Positions 35,688 to 47,922 of a stretch of DNA of 64,000 bases are shown here, one piece after another. The position numbers were made by a program, and so were the translations under genes. The stretch covers positions 4,130,811 through 4,194,810 of the forward strand of contig NC_135058.1 of assembly GCF_051014685.1 (NCBI RefSeq), in the 5' to 3' direction. The notes under the pieces are model-generated. The model was not told the DNA's origin, ran no database searches, and saw only the letters and a list, made by a program, of their open reading frames with translations. This DNA comes from Ptiloglossa arizonensis (taxonomy: Eukaryota > Arthropoda > Insecta > Hymenoptera > Colletidae). Every line of letters begins with the position of its first letter. Position 1 is the first letter of the stretch.

Positions 35688-36779
35688 CATTTCGATCACG
35701 AGTGGGAGCAATCCGGCAGCAGAATCACGGTAAAATTAATTACGTATTTATTACAGTCGTTGTTACAACCGATAATATAATATTATAATTAATAATATCA
35801 ATTATTACCCAAGTTAATAATTCATAGCAGTGATAACAACATTCCAGTGATTATTTACGTTACCGAACGGTATTTCCCCCAATTCGCTGCAAGCTGGAGG
35901 TTCGCGTCGCTCTCGAAACCGCGAAAGAGGTTAAAATATCGGATTCGCTCAACCATCTCGTTAAGGATGCTACAAACGCGTACGAATTCGAACGAATGAA
36001 CGGAGGAGTGTACGAGGGCGGAGACGAGAAGCTATAAATCGGTAAAGGTAGCCCGACCCTCGTCGTTCGTAACCCAGAAATCTCAGAGCCTCTATTTCGG
36101 TTAATGGTGGTGTATCGATTCCCGCTGACACGTCTGGTAAAGAAAGAAGAAGAAGAAAAAAAGGAAGAAAGAAAAAGAAAAGTGAAAACCACGAAGACGC
36201 AGAGCGATCGCGCGACTCGAAGGTGTAAAATTCATCGTTGACCTCCTCCATCGTGTGATCCGCCTCTGTCATCCGCGCGGATATACATACATCAGCTTTA
36301 TCGAACCGTCTCGAGTGATGCGCGGGTTACGCAGCTCCTACGAGATCCGTTTTTATCCGGCCGTCTGTAAATGATGCATAGGTGACGACCTTCGATCGCG
36401 TACCAATACACGATCAACGTTCCAGGAATAAGTCGTCAAACTTTGAAGAACCGTTCCACTCGCATCGAGGACGAAAACGGGTCACACGATCGTGCCCGCG
36501 ACAAGGAATATCCGCGTGACGTCCCGTCGCGCAATTTTCGCGAAACTTTGCAAGTTTTCCCGAAGCAAGGGATACCGTATTTCTTTTTTCAAGCTGCGGT
36601 AACTCCAGCTTAATGGCTGAAACTACCTTCGAAAGTTTCAGCCACCTCGATGCTCTTTTGAAACCTATCGAAGCTACGTGGAAGTTTTTTTAACGGATTC
36701 ATCGTGGTGCTCGAAGGAAGATAATATATCGTGCGTATCGATTACGTTAATCGGTCGAAGAATCGCGTGGAATTTATAC
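35688..36779. other. No supported gene
   Basis: Holds an AT-rich self-complementary stretch (35774-35815, AATATAATATTATAATT) and a GAA-rich stretch (36144-36180). Minus-strand frames 35860-36192 and 35970-36272 are open because their plus-strand complement is purine-rich. Confidence 0.4.
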
Positions 36780-37090
36780 AACAAATTTTTTTTCACTTCC
36801 AGTAGTTTTTAGGGTGGTATTGGGGAAAGAAACTTTGGGGGTAGTTTTGCCTATTTGAGCTTGATTTATCGCAGTTGAATTAACGAGTATTCATTCTTTT
36901 ATTCTTGGCTGCTCTGTAAATCATCGATCGAGTTAACGGGTCGAAAAATCCTACGGGATTTATTCGGAAAATTTTCTTTTACTTTCGATAGTTTCTAGGA
37001 TGGTATCAAGGGGAGAAACTACAGGGGATAGTTTTTCCTTTAAATTTTCTTTATCGCAGCTTCGGAAGTATTATTTTTGGCTGATCCACG
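36780..37090. repeat. Direct duplication, 186-bp period
   Basis: AGGGTGGTAT at 36811 recurs as AGGATGGTAT at 36997. Around these, TTCCAGTAGTTTTT matches TTCGATAGTTTCT, GAAACTTTGGGGGTAGTTTT matches GAAACTACAGGGGATAGTTT, and TTATCGCAG and TTGGCTG follow in both copies. Confidence 0.75.
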
Positions 37091-37453
37091 AACCTGCTAA
37101 CTTTTATCGAAATCGAGAAAGGGGACACTTATCGAATGATATTCTCTTGGTATGCGCAAGGTGTTTTGCAAATAAGTAATGAAATTTTGGAAACTTGCTG
37201 CTATTTGCGTTAACGATGAAAATAGGTCGCAGGGTGACCGAGCGGCGGCACGATTCACTCTCAAATTATAAACAATTTCCGTCAACGGTGTATTTTACCA
37301 AACGTGTACAGGATACGTCGAAAATGAATAGTCGAATTTCGAAAACGTGTTTTTCTTCCTCGTTGAAGATGAAAACACGCGAGCATTTCTGAAATTAGTA
37401 CCCCTCCATATCGTAAACCATTTTTATCCGTCGCATTTATTTGATTAAACATT

Positions 37454-37700
37454 TATAGGGTGTTCCATAAGTAGCTATACGTAGCTTAATGCACATATCG
37501 AATCACATATTGATCGTTGTGATACATTTGAACACTGCGATCATTTTCTCTGCGCTGACAATATTCGAAAACGATACTCCCAACGTCGAATAAAACCACA
37601 ATTAATATATGAGAATGGTTGGGCAGCATTCGTTTGAGAACCAAATCTTAACGAACCTTCTAGACGTTCTTACAAAAGAACTAAAGACAAGAAGTTCGTC
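37454..37700 (+). mobile_element. Possible DNA-transposon end, unpaired
   Basis: The sequence TATAGGGTGTTCCATAAGTA at about 37454 has the AGGGTGTTCC form common at the ends of insect mariner-like elements, next to a TA. I could not find a matching inverted end downstream, and the following 200 bp have no intact transposase frame. It could be a one-ended remnant or coincidence. Confidence 0.28.
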
Positions 37701-40257
37701 TTTCCCAGTGTTCCGCTTACCACAATGAGTAGTCTTTCCGAGTAGAGATCCGTTTTCGAGTTCTTTGACTTCGCGAAGGGTTCACTCGGTGAAACTTCTT
37801 TTTACGACCGGTGTTGTAAATTCCTCCGGCGGATCCTCTTGTGTTAACTTATTACGGTACTTGAGGACTCTCGTAATTATCGAAGCACGAAAGAACACAC
37901 GCCGAGTCCCCCAACTGTAATTTCCGAGCTCGTAACAAGGTAAACTTACTATAAACGAGACGATACGTATGCATTCTTCTCGTCGAGTTTCATCGGGTGC
38001 GCTCTTCGCGCAATATCTTTAATTACCGGGGTGAGTTCCAACTGAACCGATTTCTTTTCCTCCGGCACGGTATCGAGACGATACTGTTTCGCTGAAAAGT
38101 TAATTTGCATGCATACAGGTTGCTTACGATCGCTATCGTTGAAATTCTAATGAGGAACAAGGACGAGAAATTCTAATTTAGAGATCAATCTTTTAGGCGA
38201 TATTTGAAATTTTCTCCACCGAACCACAAAGACGTTACAATGCCGAGATTTATGATACGATTTTAATCAGTATTCAAGGAGTGTGCACTAATTTTTTCAT
38301 GAAAAAGTATTGAAAATTGTCGAAGATACAGCTACTTCAATAATGCTCCTTTAATTAAATATACCTGCACTATTTTCACGATTTTAGTCGTTCTTCTCTG
38401 AATTGGATAAATAAATATTCTTTAAAACGTTCGTAACTTTGTTCTATTACCGAGAAATGAAATTTAAAAACGAATCGACTTTTTTAAGATTCTAGAGTAG
38501 AATACCCCTTTAAAGAAAACTCTATTAACGATACGATGTCAGTAACAGAAAAGTAACGTTCGAAAGAATCGAGAGCGTTCTCTGTACTCGTATTACAAAA
38601 CGAAATCGTAAATTTACACGACTGTGTGGAAAAACCGTTCGTTAAAGATCTGTTAAATATATGATCGCGAAATCTTATCTGTTCGTATCGGAGAAATAAT
38701 AACAACGTTCATCGTTGCGACAGCTCGACACGGCCGAGAGAAAACACACATATTTGCGGAGGAAATCTGATTTTTTAATTGTGCGCCAGCTGGAAGAAAC
38801 GTGGAGGAAAATTGTACATCTCGTTGTGAATTTTACGCTGCGTTTCATAATCTCTTGTTAAAATATACAACCTGTGTCGCAATTCGACGAAGACAGACAC
38901 TTTCAGCAACACCGATAAAACGTTCAAAGAGTAAAATGCACCCTGCTGTGAAAATATTCTGCAAGCTAAAGAGAATTATGTTTAATATCGTTAAGCACCG
39001 TTTTTATCGTCGCCCTCGTTCCGCATTTCTCGTTAAATATAAGACAAAAGAACTGTAAACTCTATTACGGTACGCGTCGAATATTCCGAACATATTTTTA
39101 ACCGATAGCTGCATCGAGGCGACGATGACTGCATAAATTCTACGCAACAGGATGCACCGTAATTTAGCAGCCAGAAAAATTTCACGCGCGTGAACTGTCG
39201 CGCGAATCCCTGTCTCTTTTGTCACCAAGGTTTCCGCACACCTACGTCGCTTTTGAGCGTCAAACTCAACATTCAGCGAAACGTCACCGGCACACCTTTG
39301 CATCTGACCCTCTCAATCATTCTGTTATGCGTGAAAGTCGTTGTACCAACACGCCCGCCATCCTGTGACGTCTACATATGTATGTACCTGTGCTGCAGCA
39401 TTTCCAAATCCATTTGGTGTGGTAACTACAGCCTGTTTGGTGTTGCATGTTTCGCGAATCACTCGATAGGCATTATTCGGCCTAAACGTCGGAATTTCTA
39501 ATCGTCGATACGCGGAAACGTTTTCGTTCGTGTGCAATATCATTTCATACCAGATCGTAAATTATCTTTGCATTGGAACATTTTATGTTTACCCAGATAT
39601 CGAATAAGGGTTGAGAAATTTCCTGGAACAGAATTTGACTTTCGATAGTTTGTTTAAAAGGAACCAATTTATATTCTAAACTGAGTTTAAGACACAACAT
39701 TGTGTCTTCGTTTTTCCTCCTGTATCTTTTATTTCGTTGCGTGAAAATTTTGGAAACGATAACACTTCAATTACTAAGCCACATATTAGGGAACTTTTCC
39801 GAAATTTTTTTTATTGAAAATTCAAGGTATAAAAAAAATACCAAGAAACAGAAGTGGTGAAAAATGTCGGTTTCTATATTTTTGTAACAAATCTATACAT
39901 TATCCTACATTTGTTCAGATTTTTCATTTTGATGCTCCAATTTGTGACGCACTTAATGGAATATAATGTCGTCGTTATATTCCACTTGTCTGCGTTAAGG
40001 GAAAGTATGTTCGGAATCCGAAAGCACGAGAAAAGAATTTGTAAAGTACAAACGTGTTTTTTTTTAGAAAGAATTTATAAAGCACGAAAACTGCTTACCA
40101 CGTATACAGAGTAAGTTCCTGAAATTCCTTCCTTTTCGACTTCTCCGATAAAATTGTGCGATAAACATATTTCAATTCGTTTCGTTCTACGTATCTAACC
40201 AAAGAAAAATTTCAATCGAGAATGTTCGAATTGGAAATTGTTCGAATGAAATTAAAC
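37701..40257. other. No supported gene
   Basis: Frames at 38484-38705 (-), 39004-39303 (-) and 39190-39501 (+) overlap or have no recognisable domain. A CLFC...F...L pattern at 39205-39250 (+) resembles the first half of a C2H2 finger but lacks the histidines. Confidence 0.4.
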
Positions 40258-40695
40258 TCAAAGATTACAGTTAATTCGAGCACCGTTGAATCGAATTGAA
40301 ATTTTCATCGACTTCGATAGTTCGTTACACGCAAATTTGACATAAAGTGGATACGAACAAGTCCTAAAAAATAATCGCCGCAAGGTGCAAAAAATTATAT
40401 CGAGGGTAGTAAGTAGCACAACGTTCGCATACTTGGCATTTGTTACATTTTTCGCAAATATTCCGCGTTTATGCTTCCTTCTCGTCGTGCTCCAGACAAT
40501 GCAGATTTTCGCGGAATCGAATTCCGCTTTCGTTTTCTTCCCTTTTAAAGGATTTCGACGAACGCTTACCATGAATATTCCCGCGATCTTATGAAATTCT
40601 TCTAATACGACGAAACCATCCTCCGTCGACGTTTTCAGCCAATTCCAATGCGGAGGAAACCGAATTGAACAAACTTCTTTTAACATCTTTTCCAT
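40258..40695 (-). CDS. Candidate exon or gene remnant with a Cys-rich alternative frame
   Basis: On the minus strand a CGACAG acceptor-like site (about 40698) is followed by an ATG and about 42 codons of protein-like sequence (FPPHWNWLKTSTEDGFVV), then a donor-like ATG|GTAAGC near 40570. The same frame stays open to 40258 (145 codons). Another minus frame has a CEKCNKCQVCERC cluster (about 40402-40440) just past a stop. Arg/Lys-rich sequence followed by paired cysteines recalls the C-terminal zinc-binding region of piggyBac-type transposases, but the resemblance is weak and needs a frameshift. I cannot assign a function. Confidence 0.2.
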   Translation of the reverse strand: MEKMLKEVCSIRFPPHWNWLKTSTEDGFVVLEEFHKIAGIFMVSVRRNPLKGKKTKAEFDSAKICIVWSTTRRKHKRGIFAKNVTNAKYANVVLLTTLDIIFCTLRRLFFRTCSYPLYVKFACNELSKSMKISIRFNGARINCNL

Positions 40696-43189
40696 AACTG
40701 TCGCCCGTGAAATCGAATAACGGCGGTTGTTAAAAACTCTCTAATACGGTACTTTCATGCAAATATTGCAACTGTCGGAACGAACGAAGCATTTCCAGTA
40801 ACGAATAAAAGTCTAGTTTCTCTCGTGCAAATAAATGCAACAGAGTACAAAAGTTTCAAATAATCAAATTTTTAAGTTCGTTATATTTTCGTACCATTTC
40901 TTTTTATTCCCGGATGAATTTATGTCCTACCACCTTGTAAAAATCAGTTTTCATAACAAAGTCTTACTTCGCATACCGAACTTACAAAATTTGCACAGTT
41001 TCGTTACGATACTTTTCATCTATAAATTAATTTCAGCATTTAGTCAAACACGTTCGTATTCAATTTTCTTAATTATGCATTTCGTCTTTGACTCCATTCG
41101 TTTCACGCAACCTGAAAGAAGTTCGTCTCAATTTAAGATCTGTGTTCACTTTAATTTTATTTCGAGCTAGTTCTCTTAACTCCGAAGTTTAATCAGGTTA
41201 AGGAGCACAATACGATGTTCTCAAGTTACTGCCGCACAAGTTCGCCGAATTGTGATCGTTAGTGTGGCTTTCCCAACTTTTAGGAGACCTCGTCATTCGG
41301 TATTTGTGACTACGTATCTATATACCTAAGTGACCGGACTGAAGAAAATGAATTTCATTCAAATAATAAATATCATAACTTCTATTTCGAACTACTTTAT
41401 TTGAATTTAAGTTTCATAAATATTCAACAACATTGTCATTTTAAAGCTAATTAAATTTCATAAATAAATTTAAAACAAACTTTGCATACATTTTTCATAG
41501 AAATATTTCAGCTAGATAAACTCTTGTTAAAAGTTCTATGAAATAACTATTTTCTACGTCTAACCCACTATTTTCTCCTCCATGGATCTAGAAAATAGGA
41601 AATAGTAAATAGGTAGTAGAAAATACATGATAGTCATTTTTTTTGGGATAATTAAATTTAAATGTAAATATTAAATAGTACTTAACCGTCGAATATTTAA
41701 CGAAACAGTATCTTCGTATCGTTACATTTTATTTTGCATCATTTCTATAAAATCTGTTTCAAATTTTTCAAAGCATCTACACGTAAATGTAGGTGATGGA
41801 TCGAACAATTCAATTTGCAATAACCGTTTGTTCCGTCTATTTAATTTAAGACCTTCGTTAACTCGGTCCACGTATCGTCCACTGTTTTTCTCTGTTCTGG
41901 AGTTCGTATGGTAATTTTCTTTCGTACGATTCGGATACAACCCAGACCAAATTTAAACCACTGGCTGTTTGTCGTTTCTCGTTGCTGATTCCATGCTTCC
42001 GCCATTCTCGCGATTTCATGAATTAGTCATTAGGAACTTCTTTCGAGCAAACTGTGGATCTCTAATTTTAACTTCGATACGTCTTTACGACGAAACTGTG
42101 TATTTCTGATTTTAATTTCGATAAGTCTGTCTTCGTTCGAACGAAACACGGAAAGGGTTCAAGTGGCGGGCACGAAACGAGCAATGAGCAGTAAAATTGA
42201 CAGACACGATGGATTTTCTGAAACAACAGAACGTTAATGGATGTTGACAGACGAGTAACGATAATACCGATGTTACTCGTAACAATAACGTTGCCTCGGC
42301 CCGAAACCAGCTCGAAACGAAAATATATGAGCTATGAAATTTTATCGATTTCGATGACTGACACACTTTGGACTATCCAAGTCCATAGTTTAAAAAGTTA
42401 CAATGGTCGTGGTATAAATTGACTACGGACGAATAGATCTCGGTTAAAATCAAATTGAACGAGATTTCGTGGTTGAAGTATTCCGGATAGAATATCGTGC
42501 CTCGTGAAAAATATTTTAGATGCAATAATTTTGGAACGCGAAAGCTTCGAGGATTTTACGATCACGATAGTTATCAGCTTTTGCGACGTTTATCGGACAA
42601 ATTGAAAATAAAGAATATTCCTTTTCGGACGAGGTACTGTTTGTTCGGAGCAGCAAATTATTTAAGAAGAACGTAGATGAAAATACATATATCTTTTACG
42701 ACATTTGCATCAAATTCGACATTCAGATGTGTACAGTGCTGCACAGTAATAAATTCAACGTTAGAAGAAACCAAAGCACAAATACGAGAAAGGATGGAAA
42801 ATAAGAAATTTGAAAACGGAGCTCAAAAGCGTCGAGAATTCTAATCTTGAAAGCTGGTCCCATAATAACCGAGAAACTCCGATTTGAAACTCCAGAACCC
42901 TCTTACATGCCTTGCAGAACAAGATGGTGAACGTAAACGTGCATGTACCTTCTCTCACAAAGCTACTGCAAAGTGCCTACAGATGTATATTACGGAGATA
43001 CGCGAATCTTCAGTTTATTATGTCTGTTCTGCGAACGTCTTGTCTACTTTCGTTCGAAAACTAACGTCCACGTAGACATTTTTATCAAGAGAGATTCCAA
43101 ATCCTCAAGATGCCAATTAAAATCGTAGAATTTTCTATACTATTAAATATAACCTAAAAACACACATAAAAATAGATATTCTAAGTCTC
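40696..43189. other. No supported gene
   Basis: AT-rich. Frames 40835-41170 (+), 41722-41940 (-) and 42112-42366 (-) show no domain I know. Confidence 0.4.
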
Positions 43190-43610
43190 AAATACAGGCA
43201 AAACTTTATCACGGTTACAAAATGCAATCTAAAGCTAACACAGGAGTATATATTCTAAATCTCAAATACAACCAAAAACTGATTTACGGACAGAAATTCT
43301 CTGTTATAGAATGCAATCTAAAACTGACTAAATATTATAAATCTCAGATACAAGCAAAAAGTAATTTATGGAGAATTTCTCGGCTTGCGGAATGCAATCT
43401 AGAACTGACTAAATATTATAAATCTCAGATACGAGCAAAAAGGTGTCGTCCACGCGTAAAACTTTACGAGTTACAAAATGCAATCTAAAGCTAACACGAA
43501 AGGAGTACATATTCTGAATCTCAGATACAAGCGAAAATTAATTTATGGAGAATTTCTCGGTTTGCAGAACGCAATCCAGAACTGACCGGATATTCCAAAT
43601 CTCGGATTCG
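43190..43610. repeat. About 85-bp tandem array, five units, with higher-order pattern
   Basis: ATGCAATCT (last copy ACGCAATCC) occurs at 43222, 43311, 43392, 43478 and 43569 (spacing 89, 81, 86, 91). Units 1 and 4 are close relatives (ACAAAATGCAATCTAAAGCT) and units 3 and 5 are too (GAATTTCTCGG then TTGC), giving a super-period near 256 bp. The 88-codon frame 43222-43488 is a translation of the repeat. Confidence 0.85.
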
Positions 43611-44700
43611 TGGAAAAAAGTTTCATTCGAGACCAATTACGAGATCGGAAGTCGTCGCGCACCTCCCGTGCGGAAATCCCCCGATCCCGTTGATCGAGCA
43701 TACTCGTCGAACGCTCAAAGGCGTTCACCGCACGCTGGGTATCGACCGAGTTGCCCGCGTCACCGAAAAGGTTAACGGAGCTTCGTAAAAGCGGATTAAT
43801 TCACGAATGGAGAATTACTCGGGCGGTTATTAATACCCGGCTCGCTCCACCCTAACGACCACGTCGTACGCCATCAAGGAACGCATAATTTCATTTCTGT
43901 CCGCAATTAATTCGCGCAACGTTGCGCGAACGCGCATTTCGCCGCACGGTAGCGGGCCATCGTTCCCGTTAACAACGGTAATAATTTCATACACACCCTG
44001 GAACGCCGAAAATGCACCCCTGTTCGCCGTTTGGATCGTTCTTCATTAATTGCGCTTTAACCGTCCCCCAGCTGTCACGCGTAATTTACTTTTAACGCTC
44101 GAAACCCTTTTGTGTGTACTCGTTCACGGTTCCAGGCAGTGTCCCGATGATATTCAAGATCGATAATCGGCGGACACGTTTCGACAAATACAAAGCTTGC
44201 CGCTCGCATGCTCACCGGGCTCGGTTAGGGTTAATTAATAACTGTAGCCGACGCCAAGTTGTACTACACGCACACGCAGCTCGCCATTCACAAACTTCCG
44301 TCCGGGGCAAGTAGCCACGTGGCCGCTGCGTCCGTTCAGTTCGTCATCCTCATTGATCATGCTCGTTCGTGCATCGCATATACGCGACAATATATTCCGC
44401 GCGTCGACGCGACGAGAGACCTGTATTTGAATAGACACGACCCCCGATGCCCATGTAATCGCGTTCTTGGTCAAATAAACTTCAACTATTGTTGATCTTC
44501 TCTTTCTCTTATCACTTGGATCACTGGAGAAGAGATCTTTGAAGTTATCGATCCCCGTACGTGCCCCCAAATAACTGTTGTACTCGTACGGTATATCGAA
44601 GTATATTTAAGGATAGTATATATTACAACGATACAAGTATTAAACGTAGCGTTGGTGATTGGTTTCGCTTTCTACTAAGATAGATCAACCGCGTATTGGA
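43611..44700. other. No supported gene
   Basis: CpG-richer patch from about 43640 to 44480 with frames open on both strands (44114-44314, 44235-44570, 44259-44495). None is recognised. Confidence 0.35.
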
Positions 44701-44707
44701 CCAAGCT

Positions 44708-44906
44708 AACCGTCTTTGTGCCTTCGGCACGCGTCTTGGTCGTCTTTGTTGCTTAAGTCTTACACCGGTCTTTCGTCTTGGTACGTCTTTTAATCGTCTC
44801 GTCTTATCGTCTTCGTCGTACTGTCCGCGTGCACTGTGTGTACCGTCTATGACATACTGTGACATACTGTCACATATTATCTTGTACCGTCTGTGACATA
44901 CTGTGT
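44708..44906. repeat. CGTCTT-rich and TGACATACTGT short repeats
   Basis: CGTCTT words recur from 44708 to 44815. GTACCGTCTATGACATACTG near 44839 recurs as GTACCGTCTGTGACATACTG near 44884. Low-complexity sequence with no gene implied. Confidence 0.6.
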
Positions 44907-44909
44907 CCT

Positions 44910-47054
44910 CAAACATTCCTTTCGTACTTTATATACTCGTACCCATTCATTCTCTTTCATTCTATTCCTCGGTCTCTCTCACTTCAGACATTCGGTCACG
45001 TTCGGCCATCCTAATCGCTCTTTTCCAAACATACCTCACTTTCTCCGAGCCACAGGTACTCTCTTTCATCCCCGTGCATCCTTACACCTGGTCGTCGCGC
45101 AGGACCCCCTGTAAAGGGATCCTCGGGCCTATCGTAAAAGCTGACAGATTTTTGAATCTTGAAAGCTTTGTTTAGGCCCGCGGTCGAAACAGGCCCAAAC
45201 GGACTCGGAAAATCCGATACTACACTATTCGACGATTTGCTATCCACGTCCAATCGTTTCTTCGAGCAACCGCGTATCTTCGAACAGGGATGCAAAGAAG
45301 CTAATTCGTAATGAAATCCCTTCGAATCCAATTTTGGAAATTGACCAAGAGCAATTAAGTCTATTGAAACGTTTAACGGAGGCGAGTACTATCGCGATGC
45401 ATCTTTTGGCAAGCGGTTCGTGCTCCTCTGGATACATTCAAAGCTATCCGGGGAAACGCAGCCTTAATAAAGTTAGACAAAACCACGCCTACTCGATAAA
45501 TTGGTCCCGTAGCACTCTGCCTGCGCAAAATTCAAGGCAATTGCAGCCCCGTTTCCGGACAAATAACCTACCAAGAATTTACGACGAACGTAAAAACCGC
45601 CGACGTTGAAGCATTTTGTTGCTAAACATTCGACAACCAAGAGGATCGATCGAGATCTCGTTGGAACGTTTGCCCGATTTGCGAGGGACGTATGAACACC
45701 CCGCTTTCGAGATTGATATTTCTCGGTCGCGAGGTCAACGAGATCGTAGTAAATTAATATCAACCGGTGAATAAATGTTGAACCATTGACAGGGTTATCG
45801 AGTCTCTAACAGTGAGCTCGTCATAGCGCTGAATAATCACCGAATAATCGCGTCGAAATCCAACGAGACGAAACGAATTGATCGTTGATCAGAATGTTGT
45901 GCTTGGTATATTCTGTTTAGCGATTTGAAACGATATATAATGTTTTATCGTTACTTTCTTCGTCGGAAATATTTACACGGAAGCTCAGCTAAAAATTTTT
46001 ATCCAGACAATAATAAATTCGACCAATGTTTGATAGAGTAAACAACGCGCGACAAGACGGTAACGGAATAATTACAATCGGAACGGTTAATTTCTTTTGA
46101 TAAAATTCCCGCTATTTTCTCCGTTGTTCTCACATCGAAAGGTCTCTGGAAAAACTTGCTATTAAACGAGGTACAATTGAAACAATTTCTCGGTACACGG
46201 TACAATTTCTAGCGCACTCTGTTGGCCGTCTTTCCGAAAGCTGGCACTAAAAGCTTCTTAAGTCTCTCTGTCACGTTGTTCTCGTTGACTCGACGCGCTC
46301 GTCCTCGTTCATATTCAAAGACACGTGTACCCTGTGATTGCCACCTCGGTTGATCCGTAATACTCGACATTCTGGAAATATTTTTTACCCCGAACGCTCG
46401 GTAGTCACGCATACCCGCTCTGGGAACAAAAGAATCGTTCACACCTGCACGGTTTACCTTTATCGTGCCCAATTTACACTGTTTAATCGCGGTAACGCCA
46501 ACGCGTTTCGTGTTTATTACCGTTTACCCGGTAACACAATCGGCGCGCTCTCTATAGGGAGAGAGAGAGAGAAACCAGGTGGCCCTTTACTGCCCGGAAA
46601 CGCGTACACCGCGGGAACGACCTCGTTATGCTAATGAGCGAAGCTACTTGGCCGAGCCGCGTTACCTTCGACTTCCGGACGCTCGATTAACCGATAAGAC
46701 CGGGCCAGTACAATAGACTATCGCGTGAATACTGCCAGAATTCGTCCATTCGAACGACGACACAGCCTTGAGCTTCGTTACGAAACAATCTCGTGGAAAC
46801 ACGACCATTAGGCTCGTTGACTTCTTAACCGCTCGGAACCGTTCGTGGCTTGCAAACGAGAGAACGAGGCCGAGATTGCCAAAGTCACGATCGAAGTTTA
46901 GGCGACATCTGCTCGCGATGGTCAGTGGACTTGGATGTTTGTTCGTAACAGGGTGCAATAATATATTTATCAGGGATCTGGATTCATCGTCACGGACCAG
47001 TTTATGCATTCGTCGAAACAACTCGATGCTAAGTTTGGGTCACGTTTCGTGTCC
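44910..47054. other. No supported gene
   Basis: Many overlapping frames on both strands at 44893-45763 and 46209-47121, none recognisable. A GA-rich run (GGGAGAGAGAGAGAGA) lies at 46558-46573. Confidence 0.4.
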
Positions 47055-47345
47055 AATTCGAATCGAAGGATTGAGCGTTTCTTGCTACGAAATCCTGCTC
47101 GAAGGACCATATCTTTCTTAGTATCACTTTCTCGAAGGGATCAAACGTTTCTACTCGAAGGACCAAGTATTATTTGCTATCAAATCCTGCTCGAAGGACC
47201 GAATCTTTCTTGGTATCACTTTCTCGAAGAATCGAATGGTTCTCGATATTACCTTCTCGAAGGACCGAATGTTTCATGGTATCACCTTCCCGAAGGACAA
47301 AATGTTTCTCGGTATTAAATCCTCGGAGGAGGACCAAATCTTGTA
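47055..47345 (+). repeat. Degenerate 33-39-bp minisatellite (CTCGAAGGACC...)
   Basis: CTCGAAGGA, a short spacer and TTTCTYGGTATCA or related sequence recur about eight times. Because several units are 33 bp, the plus frame 47004-47318 shows an 11-residue motif of the form LLEGPNxSWYH about four times. The frame then ends at TAA, and no wider gene is visible, so I call it a repeat. Confidence 0.8.
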
Positions 47346-47607
47346 CGTAATATTCGACACGTATCGCGTGTAGAATTAATCTTCTGTTATCGATGAATAA
47401 GGATTATAAAATTGCACACAACGTTGAATAACGACGGTTTATCGAAACTCAAGACAAGTATAACGGAAGTAGTATTTGCAATCTCGAGAACTTGTCGAAG
47501 ATGTGACGAAGGTTTGTCGAGAATAGATGGTTGTCGAGAAACTGTCAAGGATGATTTCGTGAAGGTAGATGACTCATGGCTTATAAGCTAAATTCTCATC
47601 GCTTGTA

Positions 47608-47922
47608 ATGGGTGTAGTCACAACCAAGAAGATTGAGAGCGGATTGAACGTACAGGATTGGATGTTTAGGATGATATGGAAACTCTGCGAAGGAGTTGTG
47701 GGAACGATGCAATTCGCAGTAACGCTGATTCCTTCTTGGTTATCTGCAATTAATCTAATTATTTCCATAATGGTAATTCTTCAATTTGAAGAGTTGAAAG
47801 TTCTTCAGTATTTTCAGGACAATCGTCGTTACTATTACGTTTCGAAACTCGCTTTCGAAATAAATGAGATTTATAGTAATAGATTTAGTTTCTCGAGAAA
47901 TCACATTATCGCGTCTCTATAA
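47608..47922 (+). CDS. Candidate small membrane protein (104 aa), unknown
   Basis: This is the most protein-like ATG-initiated frame in the window. It begins at a true ATG (47608) and ends at TAA (47920-47922). Composition is balanced, with four tryptophans. Residues about 30-59 (VVGTMQFAVTLIPSWLSAIN onward) are strongly hydrophobic and could form one or two membrane segments; the tail is polar with RRYYY. An opposite-strand frame (47574-47768) overlaps it. No family is recognised, and without homologs it could still be chance. Confidence 0.25.
   Translation: MGVVTTKKIESGLNVQDWMFRMIWKLCEGVVGTMQFAVTLIPSWLSAINLIISIMVILQFEELKVLQYFQDNRRYYYVSKLAFEINEIYSNRFSFSRNHIIASL

Noticed and set aside
39190..39501. 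C2H2-like zinc finger (CLFC...F...L)
   Set aside because: The two histidines are missing and no second finger follows.
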